From contig NC_073693.1 of NCBI RefSeq assembly GCF_029784155.1, positions 189,279,127 through 189,343,126 of the forward strand: 64,000 bases of DNA, written 5' to 3'. The notes under the pieces were generated by a model that ran no database searches, was not told where the DNA came from, and worked only from the letters and a program-made list of their open reading frames with translations. Position numbers and translations under genes: made by a program. This document shows, one piece after another, positions 1-11,935 of this stretch (the first letter of the stretch is position 1; every line of letters starts with the position of its first letter). The stretch is from Uranotaenia lowii. Taxonomy: Eukaryota > Arthropoda > Insecta > Diptera > Culicidae.

Positions 1-1879
1 AAATGGATTCATTACATCAAATTGTGGTTAAGCTACTCATTATTATTGACTTTTGTTCTCTAGAATGAAATGATGTTTTGCAAACATGCAATTAATCAAT
101 ATTCACTCGTAGTAACTCGCTCTTGAACGTTTATCGAGAAAAGTTAGATGAAAATGTCAATTGAATTCATTTCACCCAACTGTAACGGTACAAATTGAAC
201 TAATTCGATACGACCAAGGATTTGCCTCGGCATTACTTCCCTTCATACAGACATATATATTTGGCAGCGTTGATTATGCCTACGACAGGTCGAAACGCAC
301 CATGTAGCAGCAACAGCAGCAGCACCGTAATACCCGGAATACCGAAAATAAGGCTCTCTCTTCGTGTGATATCGATAATTATAGCACTCTGGTCTGCTGG
401 AAGTTCTGTTCTGCCCGACGGGTCCGGAACTCGAGTCGGCGGAAAAGGGGGCCGGCTATCATCCGAGTCAAAATGTGAGCAAACGACGACATCCTGGCAA
501 ATAGCGCCACAAACGTGTTTTCGATACGTGAAACATGTAATTGGATCCCTGCGGTGTGGTCTCTTCATGTCGTTGTCGACGTCGTATCATCCATAAGCCA
601 TCAGGCAGTGGTGTGCGGTACGGTACTCCGGGTCTCGGTACATTGACTCGGAACACGGCTCATCATGATGGCCTTCCATTCCAGTCAAAGTCAAAGAGAC
701 GAAGTGTGAGAAGGAGCGACTAACTTCAATTTCAACAAGCTGCTATCGGGAGTAGCTTATTCTGGGTGAAAGTACACAACAGTGTACACCTAATAAACGT
801 GGTGCAGATCTCATCCCACAACACAACCATCATCCGCTTGCTCTTGGGTTGGGTGGGTGGTTGAGTTGAGTCCGTTTCAATCACAGCTTTTGGTGGGTGT
901 TAATCCAAATGCTTCGATCGATGGGTGGGGGGGAAATCTCGCCGTCGTCAGCCATTGCTGAATGTTTTGCTATAGTTTTCTCTACGGGCAGACCCCACTG
1001 AGCCACTTTTAGGGCAGCCCCCACAACACCGAGTTCTTTACTCACATGTATCATCGAGCTCTCGATGTTCGTTTGTGTAGATGGAGCTGGATGAGCCTCT
1101 CTGCCGTCTCATGTAGCTTCTCAATAGCAGAATTCCTCTACAGTTGAAATATATACCTACGCGTACAAATAGAAATTATACACATTTTTTCCTCCGCACA
1201 AAACTGTTAGAAAAAAAGAGAAAATTATCCGTTTCACATGTATTCATACTGTATTTCCCTCCGTATAATGTTAACCAGCAGCAGCATGAAGTAGAAGGAA
1301 AAGTTATGTACAGAAAAAGATCAGCAAGCGTGTACAAAGAGCAGGGTGGATATACATAACCGAAAACGAACATGATACTTTTACTTTGTTCTGCTGAAAC
1401 CAGTTCGTTCATTCAAAAGCAACTCTCGCTTACACGTTCCCCCACACAAACACACTCACGGAGCCAGTCAGTTGGCTACTTTGTTGGCTGGCAGCCCAAA
1501 CTTACACAACGCAATCGGTGGCCATGTTTCAGCAGTATAGGTGTTACTGGTCGATGGTAGTGTTGGTGCCATCGTCGCGCATGCTATTCAAAATAAAAAT
1601 CGTAAAAAAGATCAACGCCCCTTTTTTACGATGATTGGTGTTCTCTTAGCTAATCAGAAACGACCAGAGAACGCGCCTTGCTCTTTGTAACGAGAGGGAT
1701 TATGTATTGAAAATCAAATAAGATATCAGTAGCTTTACAAAATCCATACGCGATAGATGATATACACACGTTGCTGCTGCTTTTGGTTGAGACGTGTCAA
1801 AATAAATATGCGCTATTAGAGATATCCCGCACGAGGTTTACGTACAGTTTTTTTTTTGTTTTGCCCAACAACGTTGCTT
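1..1879. other. upstream region of Optix, no gene recognised
   Basis: No exon or RNA gene can be supported here. A short CAG/CAA run lies at about 306-326, and 220-720 is richer in G+C than most of the window, so it may hold regulatory DNA. The small reading frames on both strands overlap each other and have no recognisable domains. Because it lies directly upstream of a developmental homeobox gene, cis-regulatory content is plausible, but no specific site can be shown from the sequence. Confidence 0.5.
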
Positions 1880-2486
1880 TCGGATAATACTGTTTACGCG
1901 ACACTCAGAAGTGTTGTTTGGCGTGGAAAGAAACTGTCGACGGCCTTCGCGCGCGCGTTTCGAGCAAGTTCGTCGTTTGCCGTCGCATTCGATTGAGATT
2001 CCGCAGCAGTTATGGCTTTCGAGCCTCACCGGATTGTGCTGTTTCGCGGTAAGCGGTAGTGAATTGTCGCGAGTGATTTGTTCTTATCACATTTGGGATG
2101 GATCCGTGGAAAGCTGTTGCCCATTGTTAATGGAATAATTAAGATTTGAAAAGTGTTTAGTGTGTAAAAAGTCTCAGAAACGAGTTGACAGAGATTTAGT
2201 GAATGAAGCTGATTGAAAGCATCAACAAATTGGAATATCCGCCACATAGGTGAATAACAAATAATCTAGCGTGTTTAGTTTGTTATTCAAGTGCCGTTAT
2301 CTTAAATAAAAAAAACGGGAGAAGAAAGTATGTCAAATTGCGAATGTTGACCAGTGCATTTTCGGTGCTCAGTGAAGTTCAAAAGTGTTTCCCGGAGATC
2401 CCACCGAAAGCACCGGGAACAACCTCTACCAGTTCAAAATTGCCCCAAATACTAACAACAATCTGGCGGTGGTTAGACAACCATCC
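1880..2486 (+). promoter_or_regulatory. Optix 5' UTR / promoter-proximal CpG-rich stretch (putative)
   Basis: This stretch lies immediately 5' of the Optix start codon and is CpG-rich around 1930-2000 (a run of alternating GC near 1950), unlike the AT-rich DNA around it. A TCAG-containing initiator-like sequence lies near 1905 (low confidence). Several upstream ATGs occur, including a 15-codon ORF starting at 2012 and a 7-codon ORF starting at 2331. A donor-like GGTAAGC at about 2048 could mark a 5' UTR intron. The transcription start itself cannot be placed without RNA data. Confidence 0.35.
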
Positions 2487-2562
2487 ATGGCCGTTGGGCC
2501 ACAGACGGGAGGATCAGGAAATCCTCCACAAGCACCAGTCCAGCATCCGCACCCGATTCTAG
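2344..2562 (+). other. upstream ORF overlapping the Optix start codon
   Basis: An ATG at 2344 opens a 72-codon frame ending with TAG at 2560-2562. It overlaps the Optix ATG at 2487 in another frame. If the mature leader contains it unspliced, ribosomes initiating at 2344 would pass the Optix start, so it could lower Optix translation. The peptide has no recognisable domain. The Optix frame itself is open from just after a TGA at 2373-2375 to the ATG at 2487, so part of this overlap may merely reflect conserved 5' sequence. A 5' UTR intron could also remove it. Confidence 0.3.
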
Positions 2563-2776
2563 CACCCAGCCCGCTGTTTGCCTTACCAACGTTGAACTTT
2601 AGCGCGTCGCAAGTGGCGACAGTGTGCGAAACGCTGGAAGAATCCGGAGATATTGAACGGCTGGCCCGGTTTCTATGGAGCCTTCCGGTGGCGCACCCGA
2701 ACGTCACGGAGCTCGATCGCTCCGAGGCGGTGCTGAGGGCACGGGCCATAGTTGCATATCACACGGGGCATTTCAG
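2487..2776 (+). CDS. Optix (Six3/6-class homeobox protein), coding exon 1
   Basis: This exon encodes residues 1-96 and two bases of residue 97 of Optix, a nuclear Six-family transcription factor; in Drosophila it acts in eye and head development. The protein opens with a proline- and glycine-rich leader, and the Six domain (co-factor and DNA contacts) begins near residue 33 with [20 protein letters not shown], followed by the conserved [15 protein letters not shown] segment. The ATG at 2487 is chosen because it gives an MAVGP start as in Drosophila Optix and no in-frame ATG lies between it and a TGA at 2373. The exon ends CAG|GTACGG at 2776/2777, with the intron splitting an Arg codon (AG|G). 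The frame upstream of the ATG is open for 37 codons, so an N-terminal extension through an unseen upstream exon cannot be excluded. Confidence 0.93.
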
Positions 2777-3950
2777 GTACGGTAATTTGGTTCAGTATTT
2801 TTTTTGGAAGGTTGTGATTGAATGTTTTTGATAAGAAAATTTTAGATGTTTGATTGGACCCAACATTCAAAGATACGTCATTGAACTTATAAGTTTTTAG
2901 CTTATTAGTTTGACAAATAATTTGAAGGTTTAAAGACTTTTTGATGATTTTCTGTTTCGCTAGCATATTCATAAGTTGGATGGAAAACATCAATTGTGTG
3001 TAAATTAGAATGAACTAATCATGATAAGTACGATGATACAGAACACTCATAAGATGTCATGTGCATAATAAACAAGTTATTCCTATAGTTTTTTGCTAAT
3101 GAATTGTTAAATAGAAATGAGGTCGTGAAAAACCTTCAGTTTTAAAAAGCTTGTTTTTCTCAGGAAAGAACAATCTCTTTTCGTAATGAGAAACGTATTG
3201 TTACTTTACGGTACCTCAATTTTTTAAACTATTGGCTATTATCTCATCATAAATAGTGTATTCAAAATACTAGGAGAGAGTGGGGTGTCGTGAGCCATGG
3301 TTAAAGTGGGCCACAAGACCGCAGCAAAACTTGATTTTTGTTTTCCTGTGTTTTTATGCCTTTTGAATCACCAAGTACTAGTGGAAAATTCAAGATGATT
3401 TGGTTGATTCTTGAATAAGCGCAACGCGCTTTCAATAATTTCATGAAATGTTTTTGCCAAGGTTATGTAATTCAACAAACTCGTTGACTTTGCGAAGCAG
3501 TTTATCATGATTTTTTTTCATCCTAACAGCTTTTAAATAAACAGTCAAAACATTCACTTTTTTTTATAAAATCGAATATTTTTTCTGCGGTATGAGTTAG
3601 GTTTTTGGTTTGTGCACATGAAAGAACCAAGAAATATTATGGGAAGTGTAAAAATTAAAGGAATTCAAATTTTTAACTTGCAGCAGTGTTATAAACATAA
3701 ATATATTCAGAACCTAAGGTCCAAATCTACATAGTTCACACAAATTGCACTGAACTATTGTAGGGTGATTTTCATGGGTCTGGAGAGAGTCTATTTATCA
3801 ATATCGCTAATGTACTTATCCTGAAACATGATAAAATACTAACAAATTTATTTAATCGAGGATCAGAGGGATCTCAAGGCCAAAATCAATTTTGTGTTAA
3901 GCCTACCAATCAGTTCTTCTTTATTTTTAGAGTTTTTTTTGTATATTTTG

Positions 3951-4164
3951 TTCGGTAATGTTTTTAAAAAAATTCGTCAATTTAACGTTTCAGTCTTCTT
4001 TTATTCGACCATCTTCAGAAAAAAAAACATTTTTTCCGGCAGCTAGGGCCAACTATATGCTCTAGACGGCCCTAGCAGGCGGAAAATGGCTTTTTTTCAG
4101 AGGATGGTCGACTGAAAGTAAACTCAAACGTAAAACTAACGATTTTATTAAAAACATCACCGAA
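3951..4164. repeat. fold-back inverted-repeat element
   Basis: Two arms of roughly 95 bp are imperfect reverse complements (left starts TTCGGTAATG, right ends CATCACCGAA), meeting at a short centre around 4050-4060 flanked by AGGGCC / GGCCCT. The similarity extends somewhat outside, to about 3930 and 4190. This is the form of a fold-back MITE. No coding capacity. Confidence 0.65.
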
Positions 4165-4755
4165 AAAAATCAACAAAAGAAACCCCGAAAATTTATATCC
4201 ATCGATGATCAAAATGGTCGTGAACAATCAATGCTTCATATCTCAATCTATATCTGATGTAAAACTTAGATGTTTTTAAAGACATTTTAAACATTTTTTT
4301 TCGATTTAATTAAAACTGCTTGAATTCGAAAATTTTTTGTGGAAAATCGAGCACCTTGACAATTTTGAAGCTCGTTTTCTCGAAACTATTATTTGGGAAC
4401 TTACATCTTGCTTAAATGAACTAGGGGCCAGAACGAACCAAGTGAAACTTAAAATAAATTTCGTATAGATTTGAACTGATAGATTTGTCGTGTAGATTTG
4501 AACTGATATGGGAGGACCGTAAATATTCGTCATTTAAAAAGTTTTTCACATTTTCACTTTTTGTATGGATTGGTTCATTCTGGCTCTTCAATAAAAATTC
4601 GTGTATTAAGCGCCTTTTGTAAGGTTCACATGTTGAAAAATCTGGTCAAAATCCTTTTGTAAATGAAGTATGAAGTTCATGCAATCTAGAAACAGAATAA
4701 AAGAATTAATTTCTTTATATAAGTTCCATGTATTACTTACTAAATTTCATTGCTA

Positions 4756-4880
4756 GCCGCAACCCGTTGCGTAGAGGATAGCCTTCAAGTCTTCTAAACC
4801 AACGATCATGAAATCGAATCCCGGTCACGGCATACCAAGTACACACTCTGTGGGTCGGTGGTTTTAGCATTTGTAAGATG
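4756..4880 (+). repeat. tRNA-related SINE-like sequence
   Basis: The stretch carries a degenerate Pol III A-box-like segment (GTAGAGGATAGC) and, about 40 bases on, a B-box-like TCGAATCCCGGT, as in tRNA-derived SINEs. The 3' part (GTGGGTCGGTGG) is not part of a tRNA. No clean tail or target-site duplication was identified, so boundaries are approximate. Confidence 0.4.
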
Positions 4881-5341
4881 CTAGCCATCATATCCTCGAA
4901 ATATATGCGGTTAGAGTTAAGTAAAAGTAATCTCTTCGAGGAAGCATTACGTTTTATTGAGATCAGTGCTGCAAATTTTCTGAAGGCACGAATGATATTG
5001 ACTGTGATTTTCTATCAGTGCAAAAAGCTTGAGATACTGTATGTGTATGTGTTCGTTTTTAAAGTGTCTTTTTTTAAGCATTTTAAATTTTTTTTAAATT
5101 TTTTTTAATTGGAGCACAATGTGCCAGCAAGTTAGCAATGTTCAGGTTATAAAAAATTAAATATTTAACAAATTTATAAAATTGATCTAACATTAATAAA
5201 TATTGGTTACATGTCAAAAAATAAATATTTCTCAAATTATAGAAATTTATTAAAGAGCAACAAACTCTTTATGTATCGGTTTACTCATTAACCTTGTATT
5301 TGACGTACTTATAGAAAACTTAGTACGTACTTAAATTTTCA

Positions 5342-6110
5342 GATATAACGGCCTACATCTATAATGGAACAGTTTCGATTTACATACGTAGATGTTTCGC
5401 TATAACGGCCAAAAATTTGCCATTACAGCACAAACAGCACACGATTTTTTCTATTTCTTTTTATTTTCTAATATAATCCAGAACCATATCAAATCGACTT
5501 GAAATGATCGATTTGTGTCATTTTTTATATAGATTTTATTTGGAAGCCAATTACTCGGCAATATTTAATTACTGAATTTTAAAATCGTCAAATCTTTTGA
5601 TTTATTACTCTACGAGGTTCATGGTCTTCGACAAGTTCTATCTAAGTTCCAATTTATGCCGGTTTTATAAACATGCTCATTGAAAATGATCCAGACGTCG
5701 AACGTAGTGTTACAGTTTGTCGAGAAATCAACTCTGACATAAGCTGTTACAAAGAACTGAAGAAAGAAATAGACAATTGGCACAACGTTCGCAATATTTT
5801 TATAAGTCAAGGTTTTCCTTACTAGTTAGCGAAAATGATGAACGGCAGTGATTTCCTGTACGTTGTTTCTTCAGACCAGTCTGAAGGTTTTTTAAAAAAA
5901 ATTGCTGTTTTTGATGTTCTGTTAAAGTCTTGTTTATATTTTAGATTTAATTGCAATAAAACGATATAATCTCTTATAAAGCTTGTTACTAATTCTACTA
6001 ATTTGGAACCGATCTCATTGAATTTGTATGGATTTGTATTAAAATCAGTTTTTCGTTATACGGCGTTCCGCTATTCGGCCTTTTTTGGAACGTATCTAGG
6101 CCGTATAACA
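5342..6110. mobile_element. probable MITE with degenerate terminal repeats (TATAACGGCC type)
   Basis: The left end (ATAACGGCCTACAT...GGAAC) and the reverse complement of the right end (ATACGGCCTAGAT...GTTCC) are similar, and further TATAACGGCC-like motifs occur just inside both ends (5400-5410 and 6056-6085). The interior is AT-rich with no intact ORF. Degenerate ends imply an old insertion. Confidence 0.4.
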
Positions 6111-6689
6111 ATGTATGAGTGTGTATTACATTAATTTAGTAAAGGTATTCCGGCATCCGCGTATACCAGGCAAGGTTGTAGATGATTGATCATTCTTTTT
6201 ATGGGTGATATTGAAATTTTCAAATGTAGGTACATTTTCTAACTTAATATCTGAATTGTTTGGATCTTTTTTATATATTTTTTAAGATGTTGAGTGGCAC
6301 AATCTCACTATTTCTATTCGTTTTCTCTCTATTTTCATTATCTTTTGCTTTTTCCACTAATTTCCCTCCGTGCAGAATATTATTGACACTTTTTTATTTT
6401 ACCAATTTTTGTATAGCAGAACTCAGAACCTGGTTGCACTATTGCCTGTTTTATCTTTTTCCTTCCTTTACCTTTCCCAACTGTCGCGTTATCCCACACG
6501 TATTAAAAATTTAGAATTTAAGTAAGAAAATTTTGAACTACTTTCTTTCGTCCACTATATTCTACATAATCTATTCAGTGATGGTCAAAAGTTATACATA
6601 TGTACTTTTTTAAACGTTGAATAGTAATAGATTAGGTAGAAATACAACCTTCGTGTGAGAGATGAAATTTTTAAAAGGAATAAAATCTA

Positions 6690-6850
6690 TAGATATAGGT
6701 ACCTAATATAAAAATGTATTTCTGCCTGTTCCCTATAGACTCGGAAACTACTTAACCGATTTCCGTGGAACTTGGTAAGTTGGGGTATTGGAGGCGGGGC
6801 TAAGTGGTTCTAAATAAAGACAAGTTGGAAAAAATTATTAAAAAGCTTTT
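6690..6850. repeat. dispersed repeat fragment, class unknown
   Basis: The segment beginning near 6705 with TGTATTTCTGCCTGTTCCC, then AGACTCGGAAACTACTTAAC and GATTTCCGTGGAACTTGG, resembles a sequence I recall as widely dispersed in arthropod genomes. The class cannot be assigned from this copy, and no second copy was found in the window. Confidence 0.3.
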
Positions 6851-7659
6851 TTGTCAAAGATATAAGTGGAAAGTTGAAAAAAAATAAGAAATTGATTTTT
6901 TTTCAAAGTTTGCTTTTTTTTCTTTAATTGCCAAAACGGCGTTTGAGCTTTATACTGAAAAATTGAATATTTTTAAATTATTTATGAATATTTTTGTTAA
7001 AATTAAGTATAAGCTCCAAAATTCCTCTAGGTAAGTCGTATTAATACTAAAACTGATATTTTATGGTTAAGTTGAATGAAAATCGAAGCAAATATTGCTT
7101 GGTTTACTCTATATAAATACTTTAAAATTTCTATTTTTGAATCAAACAGCGTTCCACTCAAAGACATCGTATCCAAAATATAGCAAAAACTAGCACCTGA
7201 TTTCAAGATATGTTTTTGATGAGGCTTTTACCTATCCAACGGTATATAATTTACCACCGCGATCGGCAGCGCAAGCTATATTTTTGCTTTTAAAAAATAA
7301 AATCAAGCGAAACTTTATTAGTTTATGATATTAAAGACGTTTTTCATCTCCAAACTGTGAAATAAATTATAATTCACATCGGTTTAGACATTTATAATTT
7401 TTTTTTAAAGATTTACATGCTTTTTTGAGTTGTTTTGGGTTGAGAATAAAAAATCCTATTTTTAATTCCTGTGTTTAAGTTGTCGTACATGTTCGTTCCA
7501 TGGAAGGTGTATAAAAGGTTCTAGAACATATCTAATTAAATCATAACGTTTCTTGAATATTGGAGATTCGATTTCAACATAATAAATTTTGATGTCGCTG
7601 ACTTGAAAAATGGACTTTTTTCCAGCTTTTTGGGGATTTGAACCACTGTGCAGGGGAAG

Positions 7660-9365
7660 GTTTGGTTTGAGACTCTTTCGCCTCCCAATAATTAGACAAA
7701 TGTTTGCAGATCTCGAGAACCGACCAAGCAAATGGTTTCGAATTTCGCATGAAAGGGTATTTGGATTTAAAAAATATTTCTTTGATTTTTTTAAGATCCC
7801 TCCCTCTTTCCAAAAGGAAGATTGGGTTGGAGAGGGGAGGAGAATTTCTCTTACAATTTTTCACATAATTTTAAAGTTAACCAAGCAAATGGAACCAAAC
7901 AATTGGCATGGGATGGTATTAGGGTACGAAACATGTTTCAATGAATGTTTGGCACCCCTCCCTTCTTCCAGCAGGAAAATAGGAAGAGGAGAGGTGGGCT
8001 CCCTTACAGTTAGGGTATGATAAATGTTTCTTTAAACCTTTGGTATCTCTTCTCCCTTGTTGTGGTGAACTGGACGAGGGAGGAGGTTCTGTTACAAATT
8101 TTTGCATAACTTGATAACTAATCTCAAGCAATAGGAACTACATGAAATGGTTTGATAATTACGGGGGGGGGACGCTCTCATACTTTTTTTTTGCACAACT
8201 CGAGCATTCATCTAATAAATAGAACCAAATTTTACGTGGAAAAGGATTGAGGCACGAGAAACGGATATATTATTAATTGAGTCACCACCCTTTTTCCAGT
8301 GACTACATAGGAAAAGGCCCTTACACAATTTTCTTGACATAACTTGAGAATTAATCAAGCGAATGAATATTTAACATGGGAATGTATTTGGGTACGAGAT
8401 ATGTTTCTATGATTGTTTTAAACTAAGGTTGCCAGATTTTTTTCAGCGCGTATCCTGGTCGGACAAATCCTCGCAAATTTTTTCAAAATACCATAAATCC
8501 GGGCAATATCCGGGCAAATTTTGTGAAAACCCAGAAATTACGCAACATAAATCAAGAAAAAAATTGACAAATTTTTTTTTATCAAAATTTATCGACAGAT
8601 TTTAAATCGTATTTAAAAAACGCTTCCAAAAAACGTTCCATTCCATGATTATTGTTATAAAACTTTCTCAAAAAGTTTCGTTTTGGACGCATACTTGAAA
8701 AATTACATCACAAATTGTTTTTTGTTTGATTTGCCAAATAAAGTGAATAAATCCAGGCAAAATCCTGGTATTTTTCAATGAAATCCGAGCAACTGGGCCG
8801 TGCTGGACTGTTCCTAAATTTTGTATTAAATATCCTGGCAAACCCGGATAAAACCGGGCAATCAGGCAAATTTATTATAACCCTTTCGCCTTGGAGGGAA
8901 GAGAGAGGACGGATATACGGAGGATGGAGGACGGACATATAAATTTCTTATCAATTAACAGAACAGAATTTTATATGAGAGAGCTTTTGAGTACAAAGAA
9001 ATGGTTATGATTATTAGAAACGCTTACCTCCGTTAAGTAGCGGGGGATTGGGAAAGGGAAAGGGGGAGGGACGCCTCTCATACACTTTGTTGGCATAAAT
9101 CGAGCACTTATCAATCAAAAGGGAACATTTTATATATAAGAAGTTGTTTGCGTACGAATAACTTAAAACCTTCCATTTTTTTCTGGGCGGAGTCGGAAAG
9201 AAGACAATTATTTTTTCATATTTGATTTGGCATAACTCGAAAACTTGTCAATCAAATGGAGCCAAATTTGAAATGATGCTACTTAGATACTAACAATGTT
9301 TTATAGTAGTTTATGAGCACTTTGGAAGGGAGAGGGCGGAGAACTTATTCCCACAAAACATACAT
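7660..9365. repeat. diverged satellite array, unit about 150-200 bp
   Basis: The same ordered motif set recurs: a CATAACTCGAGAAC-like segment, then CAAGCAAATGGAACCAAA, then a GGTATTTGGGTACGA-like segment, then ATGTTTCTATGA, then a C-rich (CCCCTCCC) and G-rich (GAGGGGAGGAG) pair. Units are visible near 7700, 7880, 8110, 8200, 8330, 8940, 9090 and 9230. They are diverged and of uneven length, as in an old tandem array. The array is interrupted at about 8425-8880. Reading frames here follow the repeat and are not genes. Confidence 0.7.
8425..8880. mobile_element. GTTGCCAGA-type insertion inside the satellite array
   Basis: This block interrupts the satellite units. It starts near AAGGTTGCCAGATTTTTTTC and contains repeated CCGGGCAAAT-like motifs. 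Its right half (about 8730-8860) matches, in inverted orientation, a second piece at about 11530-11660, showing that it is a dispersed repeat. No ORF of its own. Confidence 0.45.
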
Positions 9366-9372
9366 TTTGGCA

Positions 9373-10330
9373 TACCGTCAAACGGGGCATCATGCAACAG
9401 CGGGGTTCGATGCAACATTTATATAACACTACATTGAATCAATTTTTAATTTAATGTATTGTAATAAAGTTATCTCTTAATGATAACAAAATGATGATGA
9501 CATAATTTCTCGCATCTTAAGCTAGTTGTCTTAAGTTTTTTATTTTTATGTAAAATTTGAAAAATCGAGCAATAAATGTACAAATTTTAACATTTTTTGA
9601 TGCCGAAAAAAACTTTACCCAGTATGACGGATCGGCTTGATAAAATTACCTACAAACTTTTTACAGGTTTCCTCATGTTACACCAACATTATTGGTGTAA
9701 AAATATTTTTCGAACAATCACCCAATTTTTTAAAATGAATATTTTTAAAATTCAGTTAGGTGTCTGGGGTTAAATGCAACAAAATGCAAATCAAAGAAAT
9801 ACCTTGTAAATCCCGTTTCCATGTGCTGAAATATGAATGGTTTGCATCACGCGTTTGTAAACATTTAAATTTCATTCATCCAAACATTTATTTTTATGAT
9901 TTCAGCTTTTAGAATTTTTCGTAGTATTATTTAACCCCTAAATGTATGCAGCATCCTTATTTTCAGAAAAAAATGTGAAAATTTGTTTTTACAGACTCAA
10001 AAACTACTGCAATTGGTGTTGTCATGCGTAATGGTCTTTAAGACATCGCCAATATATTAAAAACTATGAATTTTCGTACGTGTTCATAAGATTTTTCATT
10101 AAAAACAAAGTTTGTTGCAAGTTACCCCATTTTCTAAGGAGTGTGAAAATCGCATGTTTTTAGAAAATTAAAAATAACTAAAGAAACCAATAATTTTTTT
10201 AACTACGCCAATTTGATGCCCCAGCATCCTTAAAACTTTTGATGTATAAAGGATACGATTAACTGTGAACATAAGTTTTTTAGAAGCCATTGTAGTTGAA
10301 AATTGTTGCATGTTTCCCCAGTTGACGGTA
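9373..10330. mobile_element. MITE, TACCGTCAAACGGGG family
   Basis: The left end (ACCGTCAAACGGGGCATC) and right end (CCCCAGTTGACGGT) are inverted repeats, and both are followed inward by a GCAAC/GTTGC motif. TA lies at both outer edges, fitting a TA-target element of the Tc1/mariner type. It is about 0.95 kb and AT-rich, without transposase, so non-autonomous. The frame at 10168-10383 on the minus strand is part of this repeat. Confidence 0.75.
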
Positions 10331-11529
10331 ATTGGAAAACACAGTAGAAATTTCAAATCTTTGAAACCGAATTTACAGATCAAGCTTCACTCAATAAAAT
10401 GAAATACCTAATCTTTAAATTGCGATTCGAAGCTCCATCTGCAGTTCTCATTTCAAAATGATTGCCCCTGATTTTACTGAAATTGAGTTAAAAAAAATGC
10501 TTTAATAAAAATAAATCCAAATTAAATTATTTTTACAATTTTTATTTGTTTTTAAGAAGCTGTAGCAAAGCTTTCCTGGTCAGCTAGTGAATTATGAAAC
10601 TTTTTGAGTTACATTCAAAGTTAAATCCTTTTTTAAAAATATTTTACAAAATATTCTATTTGATACTTATTCTAAAACATTTCATAATCGGAAAATTTGG
10701 CACAAATACATCTAAAAATCAAAGTTGCTAGTTTGAGGATTTGAAATAATACCTATCTCACGTAAAAATTTCCCAGAAATTTTAATCCATCAAGCCATCG
10801 GATTAGACCAAAGACGCCTGAGTAAAGACTTATTAGGCCCATATTCCTCTCAGAAAAACAGCCATAGTTTTTGGAAAATAAACTTAAAAAAAAAATTGAG
10901 AAAAATTGCTACGAAACATTTTAATGTGATGTGAAAGTTTCATGAAAATACACTACAGAAGTTACATGCATCACAAATAATTCCTCTATAAAAAAGCACT
11001 TTTATCAATTGACCTTTTTGTTCATTGTACATTGTACAGCTTGTTAGGATCTCTCATTAGTCGATCAATGTGAAATTTTGAGTGCTGTTAAGTGCGTTCT
11101 TAAGCTTCAATTCGATGTTCATTCAGCAATTACCTAGTTCATAAAATTACATCTTTTGGATAGTGGTAAAGAGGGGCAAAACAGATCGCTTATTGAAATC
11201 TTAAAATCTTTGAATGATCCCTTTAAAATGATTTTATGTTTTCGAAAACCTTTCAGATCGTTTTATGGAATTTAAATGACTTATAATTTTATGTTGCTAG
11301 GACATATAGAGAAAATTGCTAATTTCTGGTCAAATAACACTTCACTCAGGCGGTGCCGATCAAATCCGGTAGATATTCATTTCTGGGAAAATTTCACGTT
11401 AGATAAATATTTTTTCAGGTCCTCAAATTAGGGTCCTAGTTTTTTTTTGGGATTTTGGGTCCAAATTTTTCTATTGTGGTTTGGTACTCTTATCAAGGCA
11501 TTGTACAGCTCGTTAAGAAAAAATCGTTT

Positions 11530-11660
11530 GATTGGGCGTTTCAATATTTTTAATAATAAATTTAAGAGATGCCCGGCAAAACTCGTATGCCTGGAAACTG
11601 TGAAGAATTTCTCGGATTTTTCCTGGGTTTATTCATTTTATTTTCAAAATTAAACAACAA
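11530..11660. repeat. dispersed repeat, inverted partner of 8730-8860
   Basis: Translated in matching frames, this stretch (+) and 8730-8860 (-) give similar strings: both have IFN.KF early, CPA or SPA in the middle and F.W.YS..... at the end. Both therefore derive from one repeat. No intact gene is implied. Confidence 0.45.
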
Positions 11661-11935
11661 ACTCAAATTCAGTTTTGATTTAAAAAACGGTTAAATATAG
11701 TGAGTTTCTTTTAAATAAACATTATAACTTTTCGGGAAACCTTGTGCACTGCTGATGTGCTGATGAAAAATTTACATTTAATGTTTTTGGGTTTGGTTTT
11801 TGGATTGGAAAATTTTGAATCAAATACCCGACCTTTTTTTTTCAAAAATATCTCCCGAAACAGTTTATGTTCAAATTAATCCCAATTGCAGAGTTTTCGA
11901 CCCACAAAAATAACATATTCCAGATTGCACATTAT

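Noticed and set aside
2385..2831. Optix reading frame starting at 2385 and running into the intron
   Set aside because: The codon at 2385 is GTG, not ATG, and the part after 2776 lies beyond a good GTACGG donor. The ATG at 2487 gives the conserved MAVGP start.
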